A stretch of DNA of 64,000 nt from contig NZ_CP026100.1 of assembly GCF_003722335.1 (NCBI RefSeq), forward strand, positions 3,818,001 through 3,882,000, written 5' to 3'. This document shows positions 26,338 to 35,716 of the stretch, one piece after another. The stretch's first letter is position 1, and every line of letters starts with the position of its first letter. This stretch comes from Caulobacter flavus (GTDB lineage: Bacteria > Pseudomonadota > Alphaproteobacteria > Caulobacterales > Caulobacteraceae). Below the pieces are notes generated by a model that saw only the letters and a program-made list of their open reading frames with translations, was not told where the DNA came from and did not search any database. Made by a program: the position numbers and the translations under genes.

Positions 26338-26349
26338 GTCAGAAGGCGC

Positions 26350-26379
26350 TTGCGCCGAGTCAGTGAGGCGGCTATCAAC
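26350..26379 (+). promoter_or_regulatory. Promoter of first tRNA-Asn
   Basis: TTGCGCC (26350-26356), a 14-base spacer and GCTATCAAC (26371-26379) fit the Caulobacter housekeeping sigma pattern (TTGACGS, 10-14 bases, GCTANAWC). A GAGTC, target of the CcrM methylase (GANTC), lies in the spacer. The same arrangement is repeated before the second copy. Confidence 0.6.
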
Positions 26380-26404
26380 CGCGCCTCGACAGAGAGCGAC
26401 CTGT

Positions 26405-26479
26405 TCCGCGGTAGCTCAGTGGTAGAGCAGCCGGCTGTTAACCGGCTGGTCGTAGGTTCGAATCCTACCCGCGGAGCCA
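26405..26479 (+). tRNA. tRNA-Asn(GTT), copy 1
   Basis: A 75-base gene including encoded CCA. The acceptor stem TCCGCGG pairs with CCGCGGA, the discriminator is G, the anticodon loop CTGTTAA gives GTT, and the T-arm reads TAGGTTCGAATCCTA. It is identical to the second copy. Confidence 0.97.
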
Positions 26480-26567
26480 CTCTTCCTTCGATCATCTCGA
26501 AGTTGTCTCCGGCGAGAATTCCTCCACAAGAACATACGCTTTTGTCCGGATGCGGCGTTCGTGCGTC

Positions 26568-26597
26568 TTGCGCCGAGTCAGTTCGGCGGCTATCAAC
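26568..26597 (+). promoter_or_regulatory. Promoter of second tRNA-Asn
   Basis: TTGCGCC (26568-26574), a 14-base spacer containing GAGTC, and GCTATCAAC (26589-26597). It is nearly identical to the promoter of copy 1, so each tRNA copy carries its own promoter. Confidence 0.6.
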
Positions 26598-26623
26598 CGC
26601 CTCCTCAACTGAGAGCGACCTGT

Positions 26624-26698
26624 TCCGCGGTAGCTCAGTGGTAGAGCAGCCGGCTGTTAACCGGCTGGTCGTAGGTTCGAATCCTACCCGCGGAGCCA
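26624..26698 (+). tRNA. tRNA-Asn(GTT), copy 2
   Basis: Identical in sequence to the gene at 26405 and 219 bases further on. The copied unit includes the promoter and a short hairpin after the CCA (CCTTCG...CGAAGG here, CTTCGA...CTCGAAG after copy 1). Confidence 0.97.
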
Positions 26699-26783
26699 CT
26701 CTCCTTCGTTCGTCGAAGGTCTTGTCGCCAGTTACATTCAAGGAAAGCTGAGGCTGTCGCTCCCGGACCCTGGGTGCGGTGCG

Positions 26784-27215
26784 TCACGTGGCCATCAGCT
26801 TCTGCAGTTCCCGGTAGTAGGTCTCGGTATATTGGTGCTGGCGATCCAGCGCCTCCAGCATGCCGGGCCGCGTGAAGACCTCGGCGGGAATCGTCACGCC
26901 CTTGCGGCCATGCCGCACGCACAGGCCGTCGGCGATCAGCGCGCCGACGTGGCGACGCACCGTCTCGGCCGGCATGGCCAGCGAGTCTGCCACCTGCACC
27001 ACGGTGATCGGCCGCCGCTGGGCGTCCTTGGCCAGCTCGTCCTTGGCGTCGAAGCCTACATTGGGCCGGATATGGGCCACGTTCGCCACCCAGATCGTCG
27101 TGAAGACGATGGCGCGCACCGGGTCTTCCTGGTGCAGGCTCTTGGCGACGTCCAGCGAGCGCAGGAAATAGCCCGCCGATAGGCGGATCACCGCGCGCCG
27201 AACATCCGTACTCAT
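26784..27215 (-). CDS. Winged-helix transcriptional regulator
   Basis: A 143-residue DNA-binding protein. A helix-turn-helix is visible in the C-terminal half: ITVVQVADSLAMPAETVRRH followed by GALIADGLCVRHGRKGVTIP, whose last part resembles a wing. The N-terminal half (RAVIRLSAGYFLRSLDVAKS) is helical and may mediate dimer formation or ligand response. Start 27215 has GGGAG five bases upstream; the open frame extends further but without support. It is divergent from the gene at 27391. The regulon is unknown, and family placement (MarR-like versus other winged helix) is uncertain. Confidence 0.7.
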   Translation of the reverse strand: MSTDVRRAVIRLSAGYFLRSLDVAKSLHQEDPVRAIVFTTIWVANVAHIRPNVGFDAKDELAKDAQRRPITVVQVADSLAMPAETVRRHVGALIADGLCVRHGRKGVTIPAEVFTRPGMLEALDRQHQYTETYYRELQKLMAT

Positions 27216-27390
27216 GCCTGCTCCCAACGAAAGCCGCTGGGTGCAGGCTGAGCCCGAGTCGTCTCTGTGAGAAAATTCACCATGTCCCCATTTTGGGGAC
27301 AGTGTGCTTTTCGAGGAGGCGCCGCGTCGCGATTTGCGCCATACGGGCCGCCGATTCAGGGGACGGCGGACGCGGGGGGCGCGTTGGGGC

Positions 27391-27720
27391 ATGAGTGAAA
27401 TCGAAGCCAGATTGCGGGAAGCGGCGGCCGCCGTCGGCGTGGCCGAGCGGATCGAGGCGCTGCTCAAGAGCGTCGAGGAGGCCATCGAGGCCTATCCGGA
27501 CGACGCCGATCCCCGTTACCTGACCCGCCTCATCGACCAGCGCACGGCCTTGCTGGACCCCGATCTGCCGCTGATCGCGCGCATCGCCGTGCAGCTCTGC
27601 GAGAACGACGCCTCGCGCGCGGCCGTGCTCGGCCCGCCGCTGGCCACCGCCGCCACCGTCTGTCCGCTGATGAAGCCCGCGGTGAACCAGTTGCGCCGCC
27701 TGCTCGGCGAGACGGCCTGA
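27391..27720 (+). CDS. Hypothetical protein
   Basis: A 109-residue, probably all-helical acidic protein (SEIEARLREAAAAVGVAERI, YLTRLIDQRTALLDPDLPL). No domain or signal peptide is recognised. The ATG at 27391 follows GGGG with short spacing; the frame is also open upstream from TTG 27304. It may share a divergent promoter region with the winged-helix regulator gene, suggesting a possible regulatory link. Confidence 0.6.
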   Translation: MSEIEARLREAAAAVGVAERIEALLKSVEEAIEAYPDDADPRYLTRLIDQRTALLDPDLPLIARIAVQLCENDASRAAVLGPPLATAATVCPLMKPAVNQLRRLLGETA

Positions 27721-27818
27721 GTCGCGCAAATCCTCGGCGCGATTGGATGCACGGGCCTGATTGCCTTCCGACGAGGCCAAGACCTATAAGCCTCTCGAAC
27801 TGCTGTCCGAGGAAGTCC

Positions 27819-28391
27819 ATGAGCTCCGATTTCGCGGCTGCCCGCCTGAATATGGTGGAAAGCCAGATCCGCACCGCCGACGTGACCGACCTGCCGTTGC
27901 AGGACGCCCTGCGGGTGGTTCCGCGCGAGAACCTCGTTCCCGCCGGCAAGGCCTACCTGGCCTATGCCGACGCCGAGGTCGAATACGCTCCGGGCCGCAC
28001 GCTGATGCGCCCGCGCGACATCGGCAAGCTGCTGCAGAACCTCAAGCCGCGCGCCGGCGAGAAGGCCTTGGCGATCGCCGCGCCGTACGCCGCCGTGGTG
28101 CTCGAGACCATGGGCCTGTCGGTGACCCGTCTCGACGGCGACGACCTGACGGCCGTCGAGGGCGGCGAGTACGACGTGATCGTCTGCGAAGGCGCCGTGC
28201 CGAAGGCTCCGGCCTCGTGGACCGGCGCCCTGGCGCTGAACGGCCGCCTTGGCGTCGTCGAGCGCGAGGGCCCCGTCGGCCGCGCGGCGATCTACGCCCG
28301 CGCCGAGGACGGCCTGGCCCGTCGCGCCGCCTTCGATTCGACCCCGTCGCTGCTGGCCGGCTTCCCGGTCGAGTCCGGCTTCGCCTTCTAA
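27819..28391 (+). CDS. Protein-L-isoaspartate O-methyltransferase-like protein
   Basis: A 190-residue PIMT homologue. The N-terminal signature is good (AARLNMVESQIRTADVTDLP, LRVVPRENLVPAGKAYLAYA, GRTLMRPRDIGKLLQNL). However, SAM motif I, usually VLEIGTGSGY, reads ALAIAAPYAAVV and lacks the glycine loop, so catalysis is doubtful. The late region GRLGVVEREGPVGRAAIYAR matches the family again. GAGGAAG lies just before the ATG. It precedes the TolC-type gene rsaFb by 241 bases; this pairing followed by popZ is the Caulobacter gene order I recall. Possibly a structural or regulatory derivative. Confidence 0.78.
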   Translation: MSSDFAAARLNMVESQIRTADVTDLPLQDALRVVPRENLVPAGKAYLAYADAEVEYAPGRTLMRPRDIGKLLQNLKPRAGEKALAIAAPYAAVVLETMGLSVTRLDGDDLTAVEGGEYDVIVCEGAVPKAPASWTGALALNGRLGVVEREGPVGRAAIYARAEDGLARRAAFDSTPSLLAGFPVESGFAF

Positions 28392-28632
28392 GGCGTTTTC
28401 AACGGGCGCGTCCGGGTGCTGAACCCGCCTGGACGCCGCCTCAAGTCCTTGAAACCCGGGCCTGCTCATCAGGCTTGGGTATTTCATTCGGCCTTGGCCG
28501 GCTCTAGGCTGGCGGCATTCGAGGCAAGCGCGCAAACTCCGCGTGAAAAAAGCTTAACTAGCGAGGGTCCACGGTGGGCCTTACAGCGCTTGGGTGTAAA
28601 GCGCGGACTTCGCGTGTGTTGGGGAATGAGGG

Positions 28633-30102
28633 ATGTCGAAGAGCCGTCGGGCCAGTCTGCTGGCCGCTGCTTGCTGCATGGGTTTCCTGGCCTCGGCGGC
28701 TAGCGCCGAGACCCTGACCGACGCGGTCGCCCTGGCCTATCAGACCAATCCCACCATCCAGCAGCAGCGCGCCGTGCAGCGCGCCGCCGACGAGGGCGTG
28801 GTCCAGGCCAAGAGCGGCTTCCGGCCCACGGTCAGCGCTTCGGCCAGCATCAGCGGCTCGCGCACCGACCTGGCTCACCCGACCACCACCGTCGTCGGCG
28901 GCCAGGTGGTCCAGGGCGCCGACAACACCAAGGTGGGCGCCAGCAGCGCCACGCTTCAGCTGTCCCAGCCGCTCTACACGGGCGGCCTGGCCAGCGCCAA
29001 CCTCAGCTCCGCCGAAGCCGACGTGCTGGCCGGTCGCGAAGACCTGCGCAGCGTCGAGCAGGGCGTGCTGGCCAACGTCATCACCGCCTATGTCGACGTC
29101 CGTCGCGGCCAGGAAAGTCTGCGCATCGCCCAAGAGAACGTCAGCGTCCTGACCCGTCAGCTCGACGAGTCGAACGCGCGCTTCGAGGTCGGCGAGATCA
29201 CCCGCACCGACGTCGCCCAGTCGCAGGCCCGCCTGGCCGCCGCCAAGGCCAGCCTGTCGTCGTCCCAGGCCACGCTGGCCGTGGCGCGCGCCAACTACGC
29301 CCAGATCGTCGGCCAGAACCCGACCGATCTCGCGCCGGAGCCCTCGCTGGCCGAACTGCTGCCAGCCTCGGTCGAGCAGGCGTTCGACGCCGCCGAGGCC
29401 AACAACCCCGCCGTCCTGGCCGCCCGCTTCGGCGAGAAGGCCGCCGCCGCGCGCGTCGCCGCCGCCAAGGCCGCCTACCTGCCCACCGTCTCGGCCGGCG
29501 CCAGCCTCGGCTACGACGCCAGCGAGGTGAACGGCAGCGGCAAGCAGTTCGGCGAGTACGATCGCGCCATCAGCGGCTCGATCACCGCCCGCGTGCCGCT
29601 GTTCACCGGCGGCCTCAACGCCTCGAACGTCCGCGCCGCCAAGGAGCGCGAGAACGCCGCCCGCATCGCCGTCGAGGGCGCCAAGCGCACCGTCGTCCAG
29701 CAGGTCTCGGCCGCCTGGAGCACGCTGCTGGCCGCCCGCGCCAACCTCGTGTCGAACGAGGAGCAGGTGAGGGCGACCAAGATCGCCTTCGAGGGCGTGC
29801 GCCAGGAGCAGCAGGTCGGCCTGCGCACCACGCTCGACGTGCTCAACGCCCAGCAGGAGCTTCGCGCCGCCGAGCTGGCCCTGGTCACCGCCCGCCGCGA
29901 CGAATACGTCGCCAGCGCCGGCGTCCTGCAGGCCATGGGCGCGCTGGACGTGGCCAAGCTGGCCCCCGGCGTCGAGCGCTACGACCCCAAGACCTCGTAC
30001 GACCGCGTCGTCCACTCCGGTTCGGTGCCGTGGGAGCCGCTGGTGCGGAGCCTCGACAAGGTCGCCTCGCCGGCGATCGCGACCTCGTCCGGCGGCAAGT
30101 AA
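28633..30102 (+). CDS. rsaFb: TolC family outer-membrane efflux/secretion protein (RsaFb-like)
   Basis: A 489-residue outer-membrane channel-tunnel protein. A signal peptide (LLAAACCMGFLASAASA) precedes the first TolC repeat, TLTDAVALAYQTNPTIQQQR. The second repeat begins around SVEQAFDAAEANNPAVLAAR, as in type I secretion TolC proteins. LRTTLDVLNAQQELRAAELA marks the C-terminal helices. In C. crescentus, RsaFa and RsaFb serve export of the S-layer protein RsaA, and RsaFb is encoded just before popZ as here, hence the name. GAATGAGGG precedes the ATG. No ABC transporter genes are adjacent. Confidence 0.88.
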   Translation: MSKSRRASLLAAACCMGFLASAASAETLTDAVALAYQTNPTIQQQRAVQRAADEGVVQAKSGFRPTVSASASISGSRTDLAHPTTTVVGGQVVQGADNTKVGASSATLQLSQPLYTGGLASANLSSAEADVLAGREDLRSVEQGVLANVITAYVDVRRGQESLRIAQENVSVLTRQLDESNARFEVGEITRTDVAQSQARLAAAKASLSSSQATLAVARANYAQIVGQNPTDLAPEPSLAELLPASVEQAFDAAEANNPAVLAARFGEKAAAARVAAAKAAYLPTVSAGASLGYDASEVNGSGKQFGEYDRAISGSITARVPLFTGGLNASNVRAAKERENAARIAVEGAKRTVVQQVSAAWSTLLAARANLVSNEEQVRATKIAFEGVRQEQQVGLRTTLDVLNAQQELRAAELALVTARRDEYVASAGVLQAMGALDVAKLAPGVERYDPKTSYDRVVHSGSVPWEPLVRSLDKVASPAIATSSGGK

Positions 30103-30239
30103 TCCCGTCCAACTTCAGGACGAATCAACACGGCGCGAATCCTTGGCTTGCTTAAGCCGTGCAAGTCTGCACCATCGGCGGCACGCGTCTTGCGAGGCGC
30201 GCAAGGATTCGTAGCCCTTTCAAGACGGCCCAGCCCATC

Positions 30240-30791
30240 ATGTCCGACCAGAGCTCCCAAGAACCGACGATGGAGGAGATCCTCGCCTCGATCAGGCGGA
30301 TCATCTCCGAAGACGACGCTCCGGCCGCCGAAGCGCCGCCGCCGCCCGCGCCCGAGCCGGTTTTCGAGCCCGAACCCGAGCCCGCGATCGAGGACGACGT
30401 CCTCGAGCTGACCGATCCGATCGAGCCGCCGGCTCCGGTCGAGACGCTCGGCGACCTTGATCTCTACACCCCCGAGCCCGAGCCGGAGCCGGCCTACGCG
30501 CCGCCGCCCGCGCCCGCGCCGGAGCCCACCTACACCCCGCCGCCGGTGTTCAACCGCGACGAAGTGGCCGAGACCTTGGTCGGCGACCACGCCGCGGGCC
30601 TGGCCGCCAGCGCCTTCGGCAGCCTGAGCTCGGCCCTGCTGATGCCGGCCAACGGCCGCACGCTGGAAGACGTCGTGCGCGAGCTGCTGCGCCCGCTGCT
30701 CAAGGAGTGGCTGGACACCAACCTGCCGCGCATCGTCGAGAACAAGGTCGAGGAAGAGGTCCACCGGATCTCGCGCGGCCGCGGCGTATGA
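30240..30791 (+). CDS. popZ: Polar organizing protein PopZ
   Basis: PopZ self-assembles into a polar network that anchors ParB-bound centromeres and recruits cell-cycle regulators in Caulobacter. Its three parts are clear: the N-terminal partner-binding helix TMEEILASIRRIISEDD (residues 9-25), a long acidic proline-rich disordered linker (residues about 26-103), and the C-terminal assembly helices LEDVVRELLRPLLKEWLDTN and VEEEVHRISRGRG. At 183 residues it is slightly longer than the 177-residue C. crescentus protein through the linker. It belongs to the DUF2497 family. It sits between rsaFb and valS, the expected gene order. Confidence 0.97.
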   Translation: MSDQSSQEPTMEEILASIRRIISEDDAPAAEAPPPPAPEPVFEPEPEPAIEDDVLELTDPIEPPAPVETLGDLDLYTPEPEPEPAYAPPPAPAPEPTYTPPPVFNRDEVAETLVGDHAAGLAASAFGSLSSALLMPANGRTLEDVVRELLRPLLKEWLDTNLPRIVENKVEEEVHRISRGRGV

Positions 30792-30839
30792 CATCGGCGT
30801 CGGGTCGCCCCTAGGCGGCCTTCGACGCCCGGACTTTGA

Positions 30840-30868
30840 GAAGGCGGTCGCTCGCGCGGCCGCCTTTT
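30840..30868 (+). terminator. Terminator after popZ
   Basis: AAGGCGG (30841-30847 region) pairs with CCGCCTT just before a run of T, TTTT at 30865-30868, about 75 bases past the popZ stop codon. Confidence 0.55.
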
Positions 30869-30940
30869 CCCGTTCAAAATCCCCGATAAACCCGCCGCCC
30901 GGTTTCCTGGCGCGGCCTCAGATGGCATACCCGCTCCGCC

Positions 30941-33664
30941 ATGCTTGAAAAGACCTTCGATCCCAAAGCCGTCGAACCGCGCCTGTACGAAGCCTGGGAG
31001 GCCTCCGGGGCCTTCAAGCCGTCCGAGGATCCGAACGCCGAGCCGTTCGTCATCGTGATCCCGCCGCCGAACGTCACCGGCTCGCTGCACATTGGTCACG
31101 CCCTGAACAACACGCTTCAGGACGTGCTGACCCGCTTCCACCGCATGCGCGGCAAGGCCGCCCTGTGGCTGCCGGGCACCGACCACGCCGGCATCGCCAC
31201 CCAGATGGTGGTCGAGCGCCAGCTGGCCGCCGCCGGCAACATCGGCCGCCGCGACATGGGTCGCGAGGCCTTCGTCGACAAGGTCTGGGAATGGAAGGCC
31301 GAGAGCGGCGGGGCGATCACCAACCAGCTGCGCCGCCTGGGCGCCAGCTGCGACTGGTCGCGCGAGCGGTTCACCCTCGACGATGGCCTGTCAGCCGCCG
31401 TCCGCAAGGTCTTCGTCCAGCTGCACAAGCAGGGCCTGCTCTATCGCGACAAGCGCCTCGTCAACTGGGACCCGCAGTTCCAGACCGCCATCTCCGACCT
31501 CGAGGTCGAGCAGAAGGAGGTCGACGGCGCCTACTGGCACTTCGCCTATCCGCTGGCCGACGGCGTGACCTACCAGCACCCCGTCGCGTTCGACGACGAG
31601 GGCAAGCCGACCCAATATGAGACGCGCGACTACATCGTCGTGGCCACCACCCGTCCCGAAACGATGCTGGGCGACACAGGCGTGGCCGTCCATCCGTCGG
31701 ACGAACGCTACAAGGACTTGGTCGGCCAGCACGTCGTCCTGCCGATCGTCGGTCGCCGCATCCCGATCGTCGCCGACGACTACGCCGACCCGACCAAGGG
31801 CTCGGGCGCGGTGAAGATCACCCCGGCCCACGACTTCAACGACTTCCAGGTCGGCAAGCGCGCCGGCCTGCCGTCGATCAACATCCTGACGCCGGAAGCC
31901 AAGCTCAACGCCGACGTCCCGGCCGAATACGTCGGCATGGACCGCTTCGCCGCGCGCAAGGCCATCGTCGCCCGCGCCGAGGAAGAGGGCTGGCTGAAGG
32001 AGATCGAGAAGACCCGCCACATGGTCCCGCACGGCGACCGTTCGGGCGTGGTCATCGAGCCCTACCTGACCGACCAGTGGTACGTCGACGCCCATACCCT
32101 GGCCCAGCCTGCCCTGAAGGCCGTCGAGAACGGCGACACCGTCTTCGAGCCCCGTCACTGGGAGAAGACCTACTTCGAGTGGCTGCGCAACATCGAGCCG
32201 TGGTGCGTCTCGCGCCAGCTGTGGTGGGGCCACCGCATCCCCGCGTGGTTCGGTCCGGACGGCTCGATCTTCGTCGAGGAGACGGAAGAAGCCGCCTACG
32301 TCGCCGCCCGCGCCCAGTTCGGCGCCGACGTCGTCCTGACCCAGGACGAAGACGTCCTCGATACCTGGTTCAGTTCGGCCCTGTGGCCGTTCTCGACCCT
32401 CGGCTGGCCGGAAAAGACCCCGGACGTCGCCCGCTTCTATCCGACCAGCACCCTGGTCACCGGCTTCGACATCATCTTCTTCTGGGTCGCCCGGATGATG
32501 ATGATGGGCATCCACTTCATGGACGAGGTTCCGTTCAAGCAGGTGTTCATCAACGCCCTCGTCCGTGACGAGAAGGGCGCCAAGATGAGCAAGTCCAAGG
32601 GCAACGTCATCGACCCCCTGGCCCTGATCGACGAACTTGGCTGCGACGCCGTGCGCTTCACCCTGACGGCCATGTCGGGCCAGGCGCGCGACATCAAGCT
32701 GTCGAAGCAGCGCATTGAAGGCTATCGCAACTTCGGCACCAAGCTGTGGAACGCCACGCGCTTCGCCCAGATGAACGGCTGCGTCCGCGTCGAGGGCTTC
32801 GACCCCGCGTCGGTCACCCAGCCGCTCAACAAGTGGATCCGCGGCGAGGTGGTCAAGACGCTGGCCGAAGTCACCAAGGCCTTCGAGGCCCCGGCCTTCG
32901 ACGAAGGCGCCAGCGCGCTCTACCGCTTCATCTGGAACGTCTTCTGCGACTGGTACCTGGAGCTGGCCAAGCCCGTGCTCAACGGCGAGGACGAGGCCGC
33001 CAAGGCCGAGACCCGCGCCATGACCGCCTGGGTGCTCGACCAGATCCTGATCCTGCTGCACCCGGTGATGCCGTTCATCACCGAGGAACTGTGGGACAAG
33101 ACGGCCGAGGAGGGCGGTCCGGCCCGCCAAGCCATGCTGATCTCGACCCGCTGGCCGGACATGCCGCAAAGCTGGATCGACGCCGAGGCCGCCGCCGAGA
33201 TCGGCTGGCTGGTCGACACGGTCGGCGAGATCCGCTCGCTGCGCGCCGAGATGAACGTGCCGCCGTCGGCCAAGCCGGCCCTGGCCTTGGTCGGGGCGGG
33301 CGAGGGCACGCTGGGCCGCCTGGAGCGCCAGCGCGACCTGCTGGTCAGCCTGGCCCGGCTGGGCGAGGTCACGATCGCCGACGCCGCGCCCGCCGGCACG
33401 GCGCCGGTGGTGATGGGTGAAGCGACCGGCGCCCTGGGCGTCGCCGAATTCATCGACGTCGCCGCCGAGAAGGCTCGCCTGACCAAGGAGATCGCCGGCC
33501 ACGTCGGCGAGATCGAGAAGACCGGCAAGAAGCTCGGCAACTCCGACTTCCTGGCCCGCGCCAAGCCCGAGGTCGTCGAGGAAAACCGCGAACGCCTGGC
33601 CGAGGCCGAAGCCGCCAAGGCCAAGCTGGAAGCGGCCCTGGGCCGCCTGGCGGCGATGGGGTGA
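30941..33664 (+). CDS. valS: Valine--tRNA ligase
   Basis: Class I aminoacyl-tRNA synthetase of 907 residues. The HIGH-type motif is [14 protein letters not shown] near residues 37-50 and the KMSKS motif [14 protein letters not shown] near residue 546. The editing domain lies between, with [17 protein letters not shown]. The anticodon-binding domain and a C-terminal coiled-coil arm ([20 protein letters not shown]) complete the family pattern. The stop is followed by a long palindromic intergenic element. The upstream neighbour is popZ. Confidence 0.97.
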   Translation: MLEKTFDPKAVEPRLYEAWEASGAFKPSEDPNAEPFVIVIPPPNVTGSLHIGHALNNTLQDVLTRFHRMRGKAALWLPGTDHAGIATQMVVERQLAAAGNIGRRDMGREAFVDKVWEWKAESGGAITNQLRRLGASCDWSRERFTLDDGLSAAVRKVFVQLHKQGLLYRDKRLVNWDPQFQTAISDLEVEQKEVDGAYWHFAYPLADGVTYQHPVAFDDEGKPTQYETRDYIVVATTRPETMLGDTGVAVHPSDERYKDLVGQHVVLPIVGRRIPIVADDYADPTKGSGAVKITPAHDFNDFQVGKRAGLPSINILTPEAKLNADVPAEYVGMDRFAARKAIVARAEEEGWLKEIEKTRHMVPHGDRSGVVIEPYLTDQWYVDAHTLAQPALKAVENGDTVFEPRHWEKTYFEWLRNIEPWCVSRQLWWGHRIPAWFGPDGSIFVEETEEAAYVAARAQFGADVVLTQDEDVLDTWFSSALWPFSTLGWPEKTPDVARFYPTSTLVTGFDIIFFWVARMMMMGIHFMDEVPFKQVFINALVRDEKGAKMSKSKGNVIDPLALIDELGCDAVRFTLTAMSGQARDIKLSKQRIEGYRNFGTKLWNATRFAQMNGCVRVEGFDPASVTQPLNKWIRGEVVKTLAEVTKAFEAPAFDEGASALYRFIWNVFCDWYLELAKPVLNGEDEAAKAETRAMTAWVLDQILILLHPVMPFITEELWDKTAEEGGPARQAMLISTRWPDMPQSWIDAEAAAEIGWLVDTVGEIRSLRAEMNVPPSAKPALALVGAGEGTLGRLERQRDLLVSLARLGEVTIADAAPAGTAPVVMGEATGALGVAEFIDVAAEKARLTKEIAGHVGEIEKTGKKLGNSDFLARAKPEVVEENRERLAEAEAAKAKLEAALGRLAAMG

Positions 33665-33697
33665 GGCTTCGGCCTCGCCCATTCCTCCTTGCCTTCC

Positions 33698-33784
33698 TGG
33701 GCCCTGTGCCCAGGATCCATCGCTCAACCTGCTCAGACCTTGGCTTGCCAGCCGAGGTCTGAGCGGTCTTGGGCATAGGCCCTC
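33698..33784. repeat. Palindromic intergenic element, copy A
   Basis: A central hairpin pairs GCTCAGACCTTGGCT (33730-33744) with AGCCGAGGTCTGAGC (33749-33763) with one G-T pair. Outer arms GGGCCCTGTGCCCA and TGGGCATAGGCCC also pair imperfectly. The left flank reads GGATCCATCGCTCAACCTG and recurs inverted in copy B. Confidence 0.6.
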
Positions 33785-33958
33785 GCCGCGCGGGCGAGGC
33801 AAGCGGGTGTTTCAGGTCGATCTCGTCCGAGCGCTCCGCCCCAACTAAACATTGTTCCCTTATCGTCCAAACGACCGTTTACATCGACGGCGGAGGCGTG
33901 CTTACTCGACGGAAACGCGCCGCTCGAACGAGCGCGATCGACACCGGGAGAGTAACGA

Positions 33959-35716
33959 ATGACCCAGGCCGCGCACGCGCCTAACCCCGTTCCATGGCCG
34001 GCCATGTCGGTGAAGCAGGCCTACGCCCTGATCACCGCCCCGGGATCGCCCGGCGAGATGGAGGAGGTGGTCATCCGGGGCGTTCCCACGCGCACCTGGA
34101 AGAACCTTCCGCCCACCCTTCGCCACACCCTGCAGGTCGGCCGCACGCACGGCGACAAGATCTATCTGGTCCACGAGGACGAGCGGGTCAGCTTCGAGGC
34201 CTTCTACCGCGCGGTCACCGTCTTCGCCGCCGAGCTCGAGGCCAAGGGCGTCAGGAAGGGCGACCGGGTCGCCCTGATCATGCGCAACCTGCCCGAATGG
34301 CCGGTGGCCTTCTATGCCGGCCTGTCGATCGGCGCGATCATCACCCCGCTGAACGCCTGGTGGACCGGGCCGGAACTTGAGTACGGCCTCGTCGACTCCG
34401 GCGCCTCGGTGGCGATCATGGACGTCGAGCGCTTCGAGCGCCTGGCCGAGCACTTCGACAACTGCCCCGACCTCCAGCGCGTCTACGTCTCGCGCAGCAG
34501 GGAGGATATCGCTCATCCCTATGTCACGCGCCTGGAAAGCGTGATCGGCTGCCCCAACGACTGGATCAAGCTGGAGGAGCGTCCGCTCTCCACCGTCGAG
34601 CTGGGCCCGGAAGACGACGCGACGATCTTCTACACCTCCGGCACCACGGGAAAGCCCAAAGGGGCCCTGGCCACTCACCGGGCGGTCAACAGCAACATCT
34701 TCGCCGCCGCCGCCGCTTCCGCGCGGAGTTTCCTGCGCCGCGGCGAGGCCCCGCCCCAGCCCGATCCCAGCCTGCCGCAGAAGGGGGCGCTGATCTCGGT
34801 GCCGTTCTTCCACGCCACCGGCTGCTTCGCGGTGATGAACCCCTCGCTGTTCGGCGGCGCCAAGATGGCCATGATCCGCAAGTGGGATCCCGAAAAGGCC
34901 ATGCAGCTGATCCAGGACGAGAAGCTGACCCAGATGGGCGGCGTGCCGACCATCGCCTGGCAGATCATCGAACATCCTTCGCGCGACAAGTACGACCTCT
35001 CGTCACTCGAAGCCGTGGCCTACGGCGGCGCCCCCTCGGCGCCGGAACTGGTCCGCAAGATCAAGGAGATCTGGCCGAAATCCTCGCCCGGCAACGGCTG
35101 GGGCATGACCGAGACCTCGGCGACGGCCACCTCCAACTCGGCGGAAGACTACGAGGGCCGCCCCGAAAGCTGCGGCCCGGCCGTGCCGGTCACCGACCTG
35201 AAGATCATGACCCTGGAAGCCCCCTACGAGGAGCTGCCGATCGGTTCGGTGGGCGAGCTGTGGTGCAAGGGGCCGCAGGTGGTGAAGGGCTACTGGAACA
35301 AGCCCGAGGCCACCGCCCAGACCTTCATCGACGGCTGGGTCCGCACCGGCGACCTGGCCCGTCTCGACGAAGAGGGCTTCTGCTACATCATCGACCGGGC
35401 CAAGGACATGCTGATCCGTGGCGGCGAGAACATCTACTGCATCGAGGTCGAGAACGTCCTCTACGATCACCCCGCGGTGATGGACGCCGCCCTGGTCGGC
35501 GTCGAGCACAAGACCCTCGGCGAGGAACCCGCCGCCGTCGTCACCCTGAAACCCGGCGCGAGCGCCACCGAAGACGAACTCCGCGCCTTCGTCGCCGACC
35601 GCCTGGCCGCCTTCAAGGTGCCCGTGAAGGTGATCTTCTGGCCCGAGACCCTGCCCAGGAACGCCAACGGCAAGATCCTGAAGACCGAACTGAAGAAGGT
35701 CTTCGTCACGGGTTAG
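33959..35716 (+). CDS. Acyl-CoA synthetase / AMP-binding protein
   Basis: A 585-residue adenylate-forming enzyme that would activate a carboxylic acid to its CoA thioester through an acyl-AMP. The ATP-binding signature is FYTSGTTGKPKGALATH near residues 222-238. The core motif GWGMTETSAT, the hinge region WVRTGDLARLDEEGFCYIID, and the C-terminal catalytic Lys region LPRNANGKILKTELKK are all present. The long-chain acyl-CoA ligase group (FadD-like) is most likely from length and the large insertion, but substrate cannot be read from sequence. A repeat-rich gap separates it from aspS. Confidence 0.88.
   Translation: MTQAAHAPNPVPWPAMSVKQAYALITAPGSPGEMEEVVIRGVPTRTWKNLPPTLRHTLQVGRTHGDKIYLVHEDERVSFEAFYRAVTVFAAELEAKGVRKGDRVALIMRNLPEWPVAFYAGLSIGAIITPLNAWWTGPELEYGLVDSGASVAIMDVERFERLAEHFDNCPDLQRVYVSRSREDIAHPYVTRLESVIGCPNDWIKLEERPLSTVELGPEDDATIFYTSGTTGKPKGALATHRAVNSNIFAAAAASARSFLRRGEAPPQPDPSLPQKGALISVPFFHATGCFAVMNPSLFGGAKMAMIRKWDPEKAMQLIQDEKLTQMGGVPTIAWQIIEHPSRDKYDLSSLEAVAYGGAPSAPELVRKIKEIWPKSSPGNGWGMTETSATATSNSAEDYEGRPESCGPAVPVTDLKIMTLEAPYEELPIGSVGELWCKGPQVVKGYWNKPEATAQTFIDGWVRTGDLARLDEEGFCYIIDRAKDMLIRGGENIYCIEVENVLYDHPAVMDAALVGVEHKTLGEEPAAVVTLKPGASATEDELRAFVADRLAAFKVPVKVIFWPETLPRNANGKILKTELKKVFVTG

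Larger units (their letters stand above)
26104..26404. other. 301-base intergenic region with orphan terminator
   Basis: The stretch between a minus-strand gene and the first tRNA-Asn holds no long ORF. It contains TTAACCAT at 26240-26247 (a CtrA half-site-like sequence), a ten-codon reading frame from ATG 26246 to TGA (MIGEPVDVFF), a strong intrinsic terminator at 26308-26337, and the tRNA-Asn promoter at 26350-26379. A small RNA or leader transcript ending at the terminator is possible. Confidence 0.4.

Noticed and set aside
26275..26751. Open frames on both strands covering the tRNA-Asn pair
   Set aside because: They contain repeated peptides that are simply translations of the duplicated tRNA genes.
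31391..33802. 803-residue open frame opposite valS
   Set aside because: Antisense shadow; composition is repetitive and valS motifs on the plus strand are complete.
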